The position numbers and the translations under genes were made by a program. Positions 7,816 through 16,535 of a stretch of 64,000 nucleotides of DNA are shown here, in pieces (the first letter of the stretch is position 1; each line of letters begins with the position of its first letter). Location: the NCBI GenBank assembly GCA_964425135.1, contig CAYRKW010000006.1, forward strand, positions 14,930 through 78,929, written 5' to 3'. The stretch comes from CAYLLD01 sp964425135 (GTDB lineage: Bacteria > Pseudomonadota > Alphaproteobacteria > Rhodobacterales > Rhodobacteraceae). The notes under the pieces were generated by a model. That model did no database searches and was not told where the DNA came from. It saw only the letters and a program-made list of their open reading frames with translations.

Positions 7816-8424
7816 ATGACCAATTTCCGATGGCCTGAACCGATTGAACTTAAAGGCGCAAAGGCGTCGCTTGTGCCGCTATCGCATGATCATTTGGCGG
7901 ATTTGCAACGCGCGAGTGCGAATGGCGCGTTGCATAACCTGTGGTATACGAGCGTTCCTGCCGCAGATGAAATGGTGGCAGAGATTGGTCGACGGCTTTC
8001 CTTGCAGGACGCCGGGTCGATGCTGCCGTTCACTGTGATTGACGGTGCGTCTGGCAGAGCTGTTGGCATGACGACCTACATGAATATTGAGGCACATAAC
8101 CGGCGTTTAGAGATTGGATCCACTTGGATACAACGATCCGTGCAGCGATCTGGCCTGAATACGACGTGCAAATTCCTGCTGCTCAGCCATGCGTTTGAGA
8201 CGCTCGATTGCATAGCCGTGGAGTTTCGCACCCATTTTCTGAACACGCAAAGCCGCACCGCAATCGAGCGTCTTGGGGCAAAGCTCGACGGGGTGCTGCG
8301 CGCGCATATGATCCTGCCAAACGGCACGCTGCGGGATACGGCGGTGTATTCTGTTACTGCGCCTGATTGGCCAGCGGTAAAGGCAAATCTGACGTGGTTG
8401 ATGGAGAAGCCGCGCGACACGTAG
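7816..8424 (+). CDS. GNAT family N-acetyltransferase (RimJ/RimL-like)
   Basis: A 202-residue acetyltransferase of the RimJ/RimL subgroup, which acetylates N-termini or amino groups of small molecules with acetyl-CoA. The N-terminal block LKGAKASLVPLSHDH and the central LEIGSTWIQRSVQRSGLNT, followed by KFLLLSHAFE, match this subgroup. NTQSRTAIERLGAKLDGVLR near the C-terminus is a typical signature. The AAGGAGG at 7804-7810 is a strong ribosome-binding site just before the ATG. Substrate unknown. It is separated from the GbsR-type regulator by ~90 bases and may or may not belong to that unit. Confidence 0.88.
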   Translation: MTNFRWPEPIELKGAKASLVPLSHDHLADLQRASANGALHNLWYTSVPAADEMVAEIGRRLSLQDAGSMLPFTVIDGASGRAVGMTTYMNIEAHNRRLEIGSTWIQRSVQRSGLNTTCKFLLLSHAFETLDCIAVEFRTHFLNTQSRTAIERLGAKLDGVLRAHMILPNGTLRDTAVYSVTAPDWPAVKANLTWLMEKPRDT

Positions 8425-8430
8425 CTAGTT

Positions 8431-8450
8431 TGTTCAGTTATGGTTGAACA
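8431..8450. promoter_or_regulatory. inverted repeat upstream of GbsR-type regulator, possible operator
   Basis: TGTTCA (8431-8436) and TGAACA (8445-8450) form a perfect 6-bp dyad with an 8-base centre, ~65 bases before the regulator start. Repressors of this type usually bind dyads at their own promoters, so this is a candidate autoregulatory site for the efflux operon. The assignment is inference from position and symmetry only. Confidence 0.35.
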
Positions 8451-8514
8451 TACTGGACAATCTTTGCGGATCGGGTGTAACGACGAGGCCCAATCGCAAG
8501 GAGTGTATGATTCG

Positions 8515-8994
8515 GTGTCCCAAAGTGATTTTGAAAAAACCCGCGAGGATTTTATTGAAACCATCGGCATGATTGTGCAAGCAGACGGGTTTCCGCGCAT
8601 CTCCGGGCGCATGTTTGGGCTACTGGTTTTTGACGGCGGGGCGCATGCGTTTGGCGATCTGGCACATGCGCTGCAAGTCTCGCGCGGCTCGATCAGCTCC
8701 AGCGCGCGGCTCTTGGAGGAGCAGGGTCTTATCCGGCGGGTCTCCAAGCCCGGCCAGCGGCAGGATTATTTCGAAGTGGCGGAAAATCCATATCAAACCT
8801 TATTGAAACGATTTGCGCAGCGTGCTGAGACATCGCGCGAGCGGATCGCCGGTTTTGCGCAGGTCGTTTGCGCGGAAAATCCAGAAATTTGTCAACGATT
8901 ACAAGATTATGCCCAATTTTTTGACACGATCCGGCAGTGTACTGAAACAGCTTGTGATCGGCTCAATTCTTTAAAGGAACAGGAAAATGCTTAG
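8515..8994 (+). CDS. GbsR/MarR-family transcriptional regulator of the RND operon
   Basis: A winged-helix regulator related to GbsR and MarR. The core reads GMIVQADGFPRISGRMFGLL, then AFGDLAHALQVSRGSISSSA with RLLEEQGLIRRVSKPGQRQD, which is the recognition helix and wing. A C-terminal helical region probably dimerises. I choose GTG at 8515, because AAGGAG lies at 8498-8503 and family proteins begin near here. GTG at 8503 or ATG at 8440 would add 4 or 25 residues without similarity. It overlaps the adaptor gene by 8 bases, so it is the first gene of the efflux operon and very likely its local regulator. Confidence 0.88.
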   Translation: MSQSDFEKTREDFIETIGMIVQADGFPRISGRMFGLLVFDGGAHAFGDLAHALQVSRGSISSSARLLEEQGLIRRVSKPGQRQDYFEVAENPYQTLLKRFAQRAETSRERIAGFAQVVCAENPEICQRLQDYAQFFDTIRQCTETACDRLNSLKEQENA

Positions 8995-10210
8995 GTCAGA
9001 TGCAGTCGCGGAGATGGTGCCAGACCACCAGGATCGGCACGGACGCAATGATGGGGAGGGCGATACTGTGGATACCAGGGGTGATGGCCAAGCGTCGCCA
9101 GAGGCGCTGGAATTTGATACGGATGCAGGCTCGTCCCGTTCCAAATGGGCGGCAGGTTTGTTGGTTGTTGCGATGATTTTGTGGATGGGCAGCGGTTTTG
9201 TTTGGCCCGCGCCCGAAGACGCCCCGGAAGCGGCCAAACCGGCAGACCCGATTGCGGTGGCGGTGATGGCCTCGCAGGCACGGTCTGTGGCGCAGGTTTT
9301 CGTTGCAGAAGGGCAGGCGACGCCGGATCGCGAAACCAGCATCCGCGCTGAGATTTCCGGCGAGATCGAAGAGGTTTTCGTCTCCAAAGGCGCCGATCTG
9401 GAGGCGGGCGATTTGATCGCGAAATTCAAGGTCAATCAGCGCGTCGATAGTCTGGAGCGTGCTGAGGAAGACCTGCGTGTTGCTCGGCGCGAGCTGGAAA
9501 ACGCGCAAGCCCTGCTCAATCGTGGGGCCGCAACAGCTGATCGCGTCAGTCAGGCGCGGGCCTCTCTGGCGGCGGCGGAAGCGGATTACGCGACTGCCAA
9601 GCAATCGATTGATGACACGCAGCTTGTTGCGCCCTTTGCCGGACGGCTCGACGAGATGAACATAGATGTTGGGGAGTTCGTCAACGCGGGCACGGATGTG
9701 GCGCGGATAATCGACGTCTCTCCTCTGGAAGTTGTGGTGCAGGTGCCGCAGCAAATCCTGTCGACAATCTCTGTGGGGCAGCCGGCGCAGGTGCGCTTCA
9801 TCACGGGTCTGGAAGTGGCTGGTAAGGTCGTCTTTGTCGGTGCGAGTGCGGATAATGAGACGCGCACCTTCCGCGTTGAAATCGAAGTGCCGAACGACAA
9901 CAGCGCAATTCCATCCGGTCTAAGCGCGCGGGTCACCATTCCAACTGGCGAAGCTGTCGCCCATTTCGTCTCGCCCGCGATCCTTTCGCTCGACACGGAT
10001 GGTACGCTCGGTGTCAAGATCGTGGATGGCGAAAACAAAGTCGCCTTTCATGAGGTCGAGATTGTGCGCGCACAAAATGATGGTATCTGGATTTCCGGCC
10101 TGCCGGATGCGGCGCAGATCATCACTGTCGGACAGGGCTTTGTCAGTGACGGCGAAGAGGTCGAGCCGATGGCGCAGGACCTTCTGGATCAAGCCGGAGC
10201 CGACCAATGA
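8987..10210 (+). CDS. RND efflux periplasmic adaptor subunit
   Basis: Membrane-fusion protein linking an inner-membrane RND pump to an outer-membrane channel. At 407 residues it has a ~45-residue acidic cytoplasmic leader, one membrane anchor (WAAGLLVVAMILWMGSGFVW), a lipoyl/barrel-sandwich half (SIRAEISGEIEEVFVSKGAD), a coiled-coil hairpin (residues ~155-200, DSLERAEEDLRVARRELENA), and the second lipoyl half (LVAPFAGRLDEMNIDVGEFV). A beta-barrel and membrane-proximal domain follow. GGAACAGGAAA precedes the ATG. It overlaps the pump gene by ATGA. The long charged leader before the anchor is unusual in an adaptor, many of which have a lipoprotein or simple signal. Confidence 0.93.
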   Translation: MLRSDAVAEMVPDHQDRHGRNDGEGDTVDTRGDGQASPEALEFDTDAGSSRSKWAAGLLVVAMILWMGSGFVWPAPEDAPEAAKPADPIAVAVMASQARSVAQVFVAEGQATPDRETSIRAEISGEIEEVFVSKGADLEAGDLIAKFKVNQRVDSLERAEEDLRVARRELENAQALLNRGAATADRVSQARASLAAAEADYATAKQSIDDTQLVAPFAGRLDEMNIDVGEFVNAGTDVARIIDVSPLEVVVQVPQQILSTISVGQPAQVRFITGLEVAGKVVFVGASADNETRTFRVEIEVPNDNSAIPSGLSARVTIPTGEAVAHFVSPAILSLDTDGTLGVKIVDGENKVAFHEVEIVRAQNDGIWISGLPDAAQIITVGQGFVSDGEEVEPMAQDLLDQAGADQ

Positions 10211-13200
10211 GGGCGATCATCGACACGGCCTTTTCGCGCACCCGACTGGTGGCGCTTTTGTTCGTGCTGATCCTCGCGATCGGCACGATTTCTTACAGTT
10301 CGATCCCAAAGGAAAGCAATCCTGAGATCCCGATCCCGGTGATCTATGTGGTCACAACGCTTGATGGTATCTCGCCCGAAGACAGCGAACGGCTGCTGGT
10401 TGAGCCCTTGGAGACAGAGTTAAGTTCGATCACTGGTCTCAAGAGCCTCAAAGGCTCGGCAGGCGAGGGATATGCGTCGGTCACTATGGAGTTTGAGCCG
10501 GGGTTTGATGCGGATCAAGCGCTCGATAAAGTGCGCGAGGCGGTGGATCGCGCATCGAACGAGCTGCCCTCCGATGCCTCCGATCCGTCTGTGAACGAGA
10601 TCAACACAGCGCTCTTTCCAATCCTGACGGTGATCCTGTCCGGCCCTGTGCCGGAGCGCACGCTCAACAAGCTGGCGGAGGATTTGAAGGATGATATCGA
10701 AGGGCTGAGCGGCGTTCTGGAGGTCGATATCGGCGGCGCGCGGGACGAGCTTTTGGAGGTTCTGATCGATCCGACGGTGTTCGAGACCTACAATATCTCC
10801 TTTTCCGAGCTGATCAGCACCATCTCGCGCAACAACCAGTTGATCGCAGCCGGTGCGATTGAGAATGGCGCGGGTCGGCTGGTCCTCAAAGTCCCCGGTC
10901 TGATCGAGGATTATTCTGATGTGCTGGAGCTGCCGGTCAAAGTGCGCGGCGACACGGTCGTCACCTTTGCCGATGTCGCCACCGTGCGACGCAGTTTCGA
11001 AGACCCCAGCGGTTTTGCCCGCATCAACGGCCAGCCTGCGCTGGCGCTTGAGATCAAGAAGCGGGTCGGGGCCAATATTATCGAAACGGTCGCCGATGTG
11101 TATGATGTGATCGCGGTAAATCAGGAAGAATGGCCGGACACGGTGCGCATCAACGCGATGCAGGACGAGAGCGAGACGGTGAAAACCATGCTTTCGGACC
11201 TTGAGGCCAATGTGATTGCGGCGATCATTCTGGTGATGATCGTTGTGGTCTATGCGATGGGGTTGCGCTCTGCACTTCTGGTGGGGCTTGCTATTCCGGG
11301 CGCGTTTCTCACCGGCGTCGCGGCGCTTTGGGTGATGGGCTATACGATGAATATCGTTGTGCTCTTCTCGCTCATTCTGGTGGTGGGCATGCTGGTCGAT
11401 GGGGCGATTGTCACGACAGAGCTTGCCGACCGCCGCCTTGCGCTGGGCGATCCGCCGCGCGAGGCCTATGCCTATGCGGCCAAGCGGATGTCCTGGCCGA
11501 TTATCGCCTCGACCCTGACGACGCTGAGCGTGTTTTTCCCGCTTTTGTTCTGGGAAGGGGTGATCGGCGAGTTCATGAAATTCCTGCCCATCACGGTGAT
11601 CCTAACCCTTGCCGCTTCGCTCGCGATGGCGCTGGTTTTCATTCCGGTTCTGGGCGGTTTGATCGGGCGCAAACAGGCGCAATCGGCGCATGGAAAGCAG
11701 CAGCTATACCATGCCGAGCATGGCGATCCACGGCAGATGCGCGGTTTTGCCGGTGGCTATGTCAAAGTGCTGCAATGGGCGATCCTGAGACCCGGTCGCA
11801 CTCTGCTGATCGCGATTGCGGTGCTCATCGGCGGGTTCAAAACCTATGCGCTTTTGGGCAACGGTATCGAGTTTTTCCCCGAAGTCGAACCGGAGTTTGC
11901 TCAAGTGCAGGTGCGTGCGCAGGACAATTTCTCGGTCTATGAGCGGGACAAACTGGTACGCGAGGTGGAAAACCGTCTTCTGACCTTGGATGAAATCCGC
12001 TCGGTTTATGCGCGCACCGTTGGCGGCCGGGACACGGCACCTGATCTGATTGGCACCATACAGCTTGAATTGCAGGATTGGGACACGCGGCGCACAGCGG
12101 CGATCATTGGCGAGGATATCCGCGATATGATGTCCGATATCGCGGGTGTTGAAGTGCAGGTCGAAACGGCTGCGGGCGGGCCCAATGACGGCAAACCGAT
12201 CAGCCTCGATATCTTCGCGACCAATCGCGCCTCGCAAGTGACGGCGATTGAGATGGTGCTGGAGGAAATGCAGAAAATCGGCGGCTATGTCGATGTCACC
12301 GATACGCGGCCGCTGCCGGGCGTGGAGTGGCAGGTCAATGTAGACCGATCAGAAGCGGCGCGCTATGGCGCGGATGTTGCGCTTCTGGGGCAGGCGGTTC
12401 AGCTTCTGACCCAAGGGATCACGATTGCCGATTATCGACCAGATGATGCGGAAGGCGCGGTGGATATTCGCGTGCGCTTCCCGTCCGATGAGCGGACATT
12501 CGATGACTTGAAGTCCTTGCGCGTCCCGACGTCGTCCGGGCTTGTCCCGATTGGCAATTTTGTCGAGTTTATCCCCTCACCGCGTGGCGGCACGATCGAG
12601 CGGATCGACCAAAAGCGGGTGCTCACCTTGGAGGCGAATGTTGCGCCGGGGCTTTTGCCGAATGATCAGATTGTCGCGCTGCGCGAGCGGCTTGAGGCGA
12701 TGGAGTTTCCCGAAGGCATCGCCTGGAAGTTTGGCGGCGAGGCGGAAGAGCAGCAGGACGCGATGATTTTCCTTGTCAGTGCGTTTCTGGCGGCCATTGG
12801 CCTGATGTTTGCGATCCTTCTGGCCCAGTTCAACAATTTCTACCAAGCCTTTGTGGTCATGTCGGCGATTGTCTTCTCGGTCGTCGGCGTGCTCTTCGGG
12901 CTTCTGATTACCGGACGCCCGTTCGGGATCGTGATGGGCGGGATTGGTGTGATTGCGCTGGCGGGGATTGTCGTGAACAACAATATCGTTCTGATCGATA
13001 CCTATAACGAGCTGAAACGCGCCGGAGCGGCCCCGCTTGAAGCGGCTCTGCGCACGGGCGCGCAGCGGTTGCGGCCTGTGGTGCTGACCTCTGTGACGAC
13101 CGCGCTGGGACTGATGCCGATGGTGATCGGGGTCAATCTCAATTTCTACTCCCGCGAGATCGTCTTTGGCGCGCCATCGACCCAGTGGTGGACTGAGCTG

Positions 13201-13359
13201 TCCAGCGCGATTGCAGGCGGGCTGGTGGTGGCAACAGTGCTGACGCTGGTGCTCACGCCAGCGATGCTGATCCTCGGAGAGAACGTCACCGCATGGCGGC
13301 GGGCACGGGCCGAGCGTGGCAGGGTCCAGCGCAAAGCGGTTGCCGCCCCGGCCGAGTGA
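10207..13359 (+). CDS. RND family efflux transporter permease
   Basis: Inner-membrane proton-driven exporter of the AcrB/hydrophobe-amphiphile class; 1050 residues with 12 predicted helices and two large periplasmic loops. TM1 lies at residues ~12-30 (LVALLFVLILAIGTI). The TM4 region carries VVGMLVDGAIVTTE; the Asp is kept, but the classical Asp pair is Asp-Gly here. The C-half has GIGVIALAGIVVNNNIVLID in TM10 and RPVVLTSVTTALGLMPM before TM11. The ATGA overlap with the adaptor couples translation. No outer-membrane TolC-like gene is present, so an unlinked channel must be used. Substrates cannot be predicted. Confidence 0.95.
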   Translation: MRAIIDTAFSRTRLVALLFVLILAIGTISYSSIPKESNPEIPIPVIYVVTTLDGISPEDSERLLVEPLETELSSITGLKSLKGSAGEGYASVTMEFEPGFDADQALDKVREAVDRASNELPSDASDPSVNEINTALFPILTVILSGPVPERTLNKLAEDLKDDIEGLSGVLEVDIGGARDELLEVLIDPTVFETYNISFSELISTISRNNQLIAAGAIENGAGRLVLKVPGLIEDYSDVLELPVKVRGDTVVTFADVATVRRSFEDPSGFARINGQPALALEIKKRVGANIIETVADVYDVIAVNQEEWPDTVRINAMQDESETVKTMLSDLEANVIAAIILVMIVVVYAMGLRSALLVGLAIPGAFLTGVAALWVMGYTMNIVVLFSLILVVGMLVDGAIVTTELADRRLALGDPPREAYAYAAKRMSWPIIASTLTTLSVFFPLLFWEGVIGEFMKFLPITVILTLAASLAMALVFIPVLGGLIGRKQAQSAHGKQQLYHAEHGDPRQMRGFAGGYVKVLQWAILRPGRTLLIAIAVLIGGFKTYALLGNGIEFFPEVEPEFAQVQVRAQDNFSVYERDKLVREVENRLLTLDEIRSVYARTVGGRDTAPDLIGTIQLELQDWDTRRTAAIIGEDIRDMMSDIAGVEVQVETAAGGPNDGKPISLDIFATNRASQVTAIEMVLEEMQKIGGYVDVTDTRPLPGVEWQVNVDRSEAARYGADVALLGQAVQLLTQGITIADYRPDDAEGAVDIRVRFPSDERTFDDLKSLRVPTSSGLVPIGNFVEFIPSPRGGTIERIDQKRVLTLEANVAPGLLPNDQIVALRERLEAMEFPEGIAWKFGGEAEEQQDAMIFLVSAFLAAIGLMFAILLAQFNNFYQAFVVMSAIVFSVVGVLFGLLITGRPFGIVMGGIGVIALAGIVVNNNIVLIDTYNELKRAGAAPLEAALRTGAQRLRPVVLTSVTTALGLMPMVIGVNLNFYSREIVFGAPSTQWWTELSSAIAGGLVVATVLTLVLTPAMLILGENVTAWRRARAERGRVQRKAVAAPAE

Positions 13360-13360
13360 C

Positions 13361-13432
13361 CAAACGGAGAGGCAGCGTTCCGCTGCCTCACGTTATAAAG
13401 GTGATTTTGAGTATTTCTGGAAAGGCGAAGGC
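13361..13432 (-). repeat. structured intergenic repeat, family 1 copy C
   Basis: Read on the minus strand, this begins GCCTTCGCCTTTCC, then AAATACTCAAAA. It ends in CGT, a hairpin GAGGCAGCG/CGCTGCCTC with a 3-base loop (13369-13389), and CTCCGTTTG. The head and tail match copies A and B, but the first hairpin is absent and the second has a completely different stem with perfect pairing. It lies between the convergent ends of the RND operon and the ABC substrate-binding gene. The hairpin could also stop plus-strand transcription of the RND operon, although no U-tract follows on that strand. Confidence 0.65.
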
Positions 13433-13529
13433 GGGCGGTTTTCGGACGCTGCTGCGTGCGGGGATTGTTTTGGGCGTCGTGGTCTCAAGGTGATTGCTCC
13501 GGCGCCATGTCTCACACCACAAAATGAAA

Positions 13530-13552
13530 AACGCCCGCAATCTGCGGGCGTT
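13530..13552 (-). terminator. Rho-independent terminator of the ABC substrate-binding gene
   Basis: AACGCCCGCA (13530-13539), a 3-base loop, and TGCGGGCGTT (13543-13552) form a perfect 10-bp GC-rich stem. On the minus strand it is followed by TTTTTCATTTT, a good U-tract. It starts 30 bases after the stop codon at 13582. On the plus strand the stem is followed by only a short T run, so it is mainly a minus-strand terminator. Confidence 0.85.
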
Positions 13553-13581
13553 TGAGTGTTTTAAGCTATGTAGTGCAGCTC

Positions 13582-15126
13582 TTAGGCAAACCACCAGCGT
13601 TCTGCGATGCGGCTGCTGTCCATCTGCCACAGGTTACCGATTTGCTCGCCGTGGGCCAGCTTGGTCGATGCGGCATCCACATAGTTTGCGTACATCGGCA
13701 CAACGGTCCCGCCTTCAACAGACATGATCGCCTGCATCTCGGTGTACATCTCACTACGCTTGGCCGAATCCAGCGTTGCGCGTGCTTCGAGCAGCAGGGA
13801 CTGGAAGCGGTCGTTGACCCACATTGTGTCATTCCATGGCACACCGCTTTCATAGGCGGTTGAGAACATCCAATCCTCTGTCGCACGGCCCGACCAGTAG
13901 CAGGCACACCATGCTTTTTTCAGCCAGACGTTCGACCAGTAGCCATCATCCGCTTCACGCACCACATTGATGTTGATGCCAGCGTCTTTGGCCGAGGACT
14001 GGTAGAGCAAGGATGCGTCAACCGCGCCCGGGAAGGCGGCATCGGCTGCCGAGAGGTCAACATTCAATTCGGTCAGGCCAGCTTCCTTAAGGTGGAACTT
14101 GGCCTTATCGAGGTCAAAGTCGTTTTGCGGCAGATCAGACGCGAAAAACTGGTTTGCAGGGCCGATTGGGTGATCATTGGCGACCGCGCCGTGACCTTGC
14201 AGGATTTTGTCGACAAGCTCTTCGCGGTTGATCGCATGCTTGAGCGCTTTGCGCACATTCATATCATCAAACGGTGCCTGATTGGTGAGCATCGGGAAGG
14301 TGAAGTGCTGGTTGCCCGTCACTTCGAAAATCTCAACGTTCGGGTTGCGCTTCAGCAGCGCTTCGGTCTTGAAATCAACCCGGTTCACTGCATCAACCTG
14401 ACCGGTCATCAGCGCATTCATACGCGCCGATGCGTCATTGATGCCAATCGCTTCGATCTCGTCGAACCAGCAGCAATCATCTTTGTAGTGGTTTTCGTAT
14501 TTCTTACCGACAAAGCGCACGCCGGGATCGAAGCTGACGACCTGATAGCCGCCGGTGCCGATGCCATTGGCAATCGCATTCTCGATGTTTCCGGCCGGAT
14601 ACATCAGGATGTGATAATCCGACAGGAGGAACGGGAAGTCCGCATTGCCTGCCGAAAGAACAAACTGAACCTCGTGGTCGTTGACTTTGTTCATCTCTGC
14701 AATCGCAGCAACGATCGGCTTGGCGGCCGATTTGCTGTCTTCGGCGGTGTGCATTTGCAGGCTGGCGAGCACATCGTCGGCGCCAAAGGGTTTGCCATCG
14801 TGGAAGGTCACGCCCTGACGTAGTTTAAATGTCCATGTTTTCGCATCAGCAGAGGCTTCCCAGCTCTCTGCCAATTCGCCTTTGAGCTGACCGTCTGCGG
14901 CAACTTCGGTCAAGCAATCGAACACACAGCCGTGGGCCATCATGATCATGAAGCTGTCCGAATGGGTCCGACCGTCCCAGCTGTCGGAGGTATTGCCGCC
15001 TGCGAGTCCCAGTCGCAGACGCCCGCCGGACTTGGCTTGCGCGGACGCAGGCACACCGCTTGCGGCTAAAACGCCAGCCGCTGCGCCTGTCTTGAGCAAT
15101 CCGCGGCGATCAAGTTCAAAACTCAT
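13582..15126 (-). CDS. ABC transporter substrate-binding protein, dipeptide type (family 5), Tat-exported
   Basis: Periplasmic solute-binding protein of the peptide/nickel/opine family that feeds the ABC importer encoded at 17885-21653. At 514 residues the length is normal. The N-terminus has a twin-arginine signal, LDRRGLLKTG, then a hydrophobic stretch and ASAQA, so it is exported folded. Family blocks include WTFKLRQGVTFHDGKPFGAD and FDDMNVRKALKHAINREELV, with WNDTMWVND near the end. I start at ATG 15126, preceded by GGGAGAA; the longer open frame adds unrelated residues. Although it belongs to the importer, it lies last in the run, after three unrelated genes. The ligand is unknown. Confidence 0.92.
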   Translation of the reverse strand: MSFELDRRGLLKTGAAAGVLAASGVPASAQAKSGGRLRLGLAGGNTSDSWDGRTHSDSFMIMMAHGCVFDCLTEVAADGQLKGELAESWEASADAKTWTFKLRQGVTFHDGKPFGADDVLASLQMHTAEDSKSAAKPIVAAIAEMNKVNDHEVQFVLSAGNADFPFLLSDYHILMYPAGNIENAIANGIGTGGYQVVSFDPGVRFVGKKYENHYKDDCCWFDEIEAIGINDASARMNALMTGQVDAVNRVDFKTEALLKRNPNVEIFEVTGNQHFTFPMLTNQAPFDDMNVRKALKHAINREELVDKILQGHGAVANDHPIGPANQFFASDLPQNDFDLDKAKFHLKEAGLTELNVDLSAADAAFPGAVDASLLYQSSAKDAGININVVREADDGYWSNVWLKKAWCACYWSGRATEDWMFSTAYESGVPWNDTMWVNDRFQSLLLEARATLDSAKRSEMYTEMQAIMSVEGGTVVPMYANYVDAASTKLAHGEQIGNLWQMDSSRIAERWWFA

Positions 15127-15155
15127 GTCATTCTCCCTGTTTTTGACATTTGTGG

Positions 15156-15172
15156 GCCCGAATCTTTCGGGC
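15156..15172 (-). other. hairpin in the leader of the substrate-binding gene
   Basis: GCCCGAA (15156-15162) and TTCGGGC (15166-15172) form a 7-bp stem with a 3-base loop, 30 bases upstream of the start at 15126 on the minus strand. There is no U-tract. It could protect a processed mRNA for the abundant binding protein or end the upstream cassette transcript weakly; neither is shown. Confidence 0.4.
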
Positions 15173-15328
15173 AATTGTCCCAAACTATCCTGTTGATCCG
15201 GGAATGCCAAAAAGATGGCAGTCGCTGCTCAACTGGGCAGTTATATCAGGAAAATGATGTGCCAAGGGGCGCTGCGATGCAAGTCACGTTTGAGCTATGC
15301 TATCGATTATTGAGACTTTATGCCGCGT

Positions 15329-15796
15329 TTATTTCATCTTTTTCATCTGCTTTGCAGCATAATCGCGCAGAAATTCTTGCGTATCGCGGCGCATCATCGT
15401 TTCCAGCGTGTCTTGCGCCCGCTCGCCGCCGATCCGGGCCAGTGCGTTGGCTGCGAATTTGCGCACCTGCGGTTCTGGATCATCGGCAAACTCCGCAATA
15501 CGGCCGATTTGCGCACGCGCCCCTGCTCGCCCCAGCGCATCGAGCGCGGCAATCTTGCCACCCTCGCCCAGACGGGGCAGGGCAGCGGCGATGGCATCAG
15601 GTCCATCGCGGTGACCAGAGCGGCCTAGCACGAAGACAGCGCGCCGCGCTTCGAGATCCGCCATATCGCCCGGTTTTTCGAGTGCTGCGATCAGATCGGC
15701 GGCATCAGAGTCGTTGAACGCGGCAATCGCGTCCTCCATCGCGTGACCGCAATCGCCGGTCAGCGCGTTTTGGATATGTGGTGAAAAATCTGTCAT
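15329..15796 (-). CDS. HEAT-repeat protein
   Basis: A 155-residue all-helical protein built of HEAT-type repeats: residues ~48-70 (DLEARRAVFVLGRSGHRDGP), ~75-98 (LPRLGEGGKIAALDALGRAG) and ~105-130 (DDPEPQVRKFAANALARIGG). It has no signal peptide and ends in a basic KQMKKMK tail. HEAT arrays are protein-binding scaffolds or, in bilin lyases, fold around a substrate. Here it follows the HExxH protein by 15 bases on the same strand, and they are probably translated from one message. Its role in the cassette is not known. The next gene, the ABC binding protein, is 200 bases downstream with its own leader. Confidence 0.85.
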   Translation of the reverse strand: MTDFSPHIQNALTGDCGHAMEDAIAAFNDSDAADLIAALEKPGDMADLEARRAVFVLGRSGHRDGPDAIAAALPRLGEGGKIAALDALGRAGARAQIGRIAEFADDPEPQVRKFAANALARIGGERAQDTLETMMRRDTQEFLRDYAAKQMKKMK

Positions 15797-15811
15797 GGGT
15801 TTTGCCTATCC

Positions 15812-16474
15812 TCAGCAGGAGATGACGTCATCGTCGTCTTCGATGCGATCACATTGCGAATTGCTCAAATTCGGTGGCGGGTTGGTGATGTTGAACGTCC
15901 CGTTGCCAGTCATGAGGTTATTGTTGTTGTTGACGTGGGAATTATCGCCAACCACATGACCAAGTTCGTGCGCGAACGTCCATTGCGAGGCGGCATCGCC
16001 GACCCAGAACCCGCGCCGCCCTGGCGGATGTGCCGCACAACCCAAGAACCCAGCCGTGTCGGAGCGGATGTAATAGCCGACGACATTTGCGCCCAGATTG
16101 CGGCCCAGATCAAAGAGTTCGTCCTCTTCATCGCTGACCGAATGACCGGACCCCGCGCAATCATCCTGACTGAGGGTCAGCAGCGAATTATCGGTCACAA
16201 CGATTGAGGCCGTTGGGTAGACCCACACATCGCACTCGCTTTCGAACACCAGATTTGTGTTGTCCAGATCGCGCTGTATCGTCGGGTTTGCCCCACTGAT
16301 CGTCACGAGCGCGATCTTTACGAAGTCCGTATTTTCGATCCGATCAAGCTGCGCCTTGGTGGAGCGGGTCTGCGGGTTATCACTCCCATAGACCCCCAGA
16401 ATGTCCTCACGCAGGGACAGGCGACCGGTTTTATCGAGGCAGTCATCGGCAATATCTCGAATGCTCTGCATCAT
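15812..16474 (-). CDS. predicted zinc metalloprotease-like protein (HExxH), cassette gene 2
   Basis: A 220-residue protein carrying WTFAHELGHVVGDNSHVNNN followed by NLM, a metzincin-like active site with a possible Met-turn. Upstream are DDCAGSGHSVSDEEDELFDL, with GRNLGANVVGYYIRSD and GCAAHPPGRRGFWVGDA just before the active site. Six cysteines, including the last residue, could pair if exported, yet no signal peptide is seen. Start: ATG at 16474 (ATGATG) has AAAGGAG 5 bases upstream, an ideal site; the open frame reaches 16531 but that extension has no such signal. In standard metzincins the third His is residue 11 of the motif; here residue 11 is Ser and the His is residue 12. Activity is therefore unproven. 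Confidence 0.7.
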   Translation of the reverse strand: MMQSIRDIADDCLDKTGRLSLREDILGVYGSDNPQTRSTKAQLDRIENTDFVKIALVTISGANPTIQRDLDNTNLVFESECDVWVYPTASIVVTDNSLLTLSQDDCAGSGHSVSDEEDELFDLGRNLGANVVGYYIRSDTAGFLGCAAHPPGRRGFWVGDAASQWTFAHELGHVVGDNSHVNNNNNLMTGNGTFNITNPPPNLSNSQCDRIEDDDDVISC

Positions 16475-16535
16475 CAGTTCTCCTTTGTCATTGAAAAGGG
16501 CAGGGCGCATGGTCGCGCCCTGTGCGATCACGCGA

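Noticed and set aside
13369..13389. Simple Rho-independent terminator of the RND operon
   Set aside because: The stem is perfect but lacks a U-tract on the plus strand, and its flanks match intergenic repeat family 1 on the minus strand; I list it as part of that repeat.
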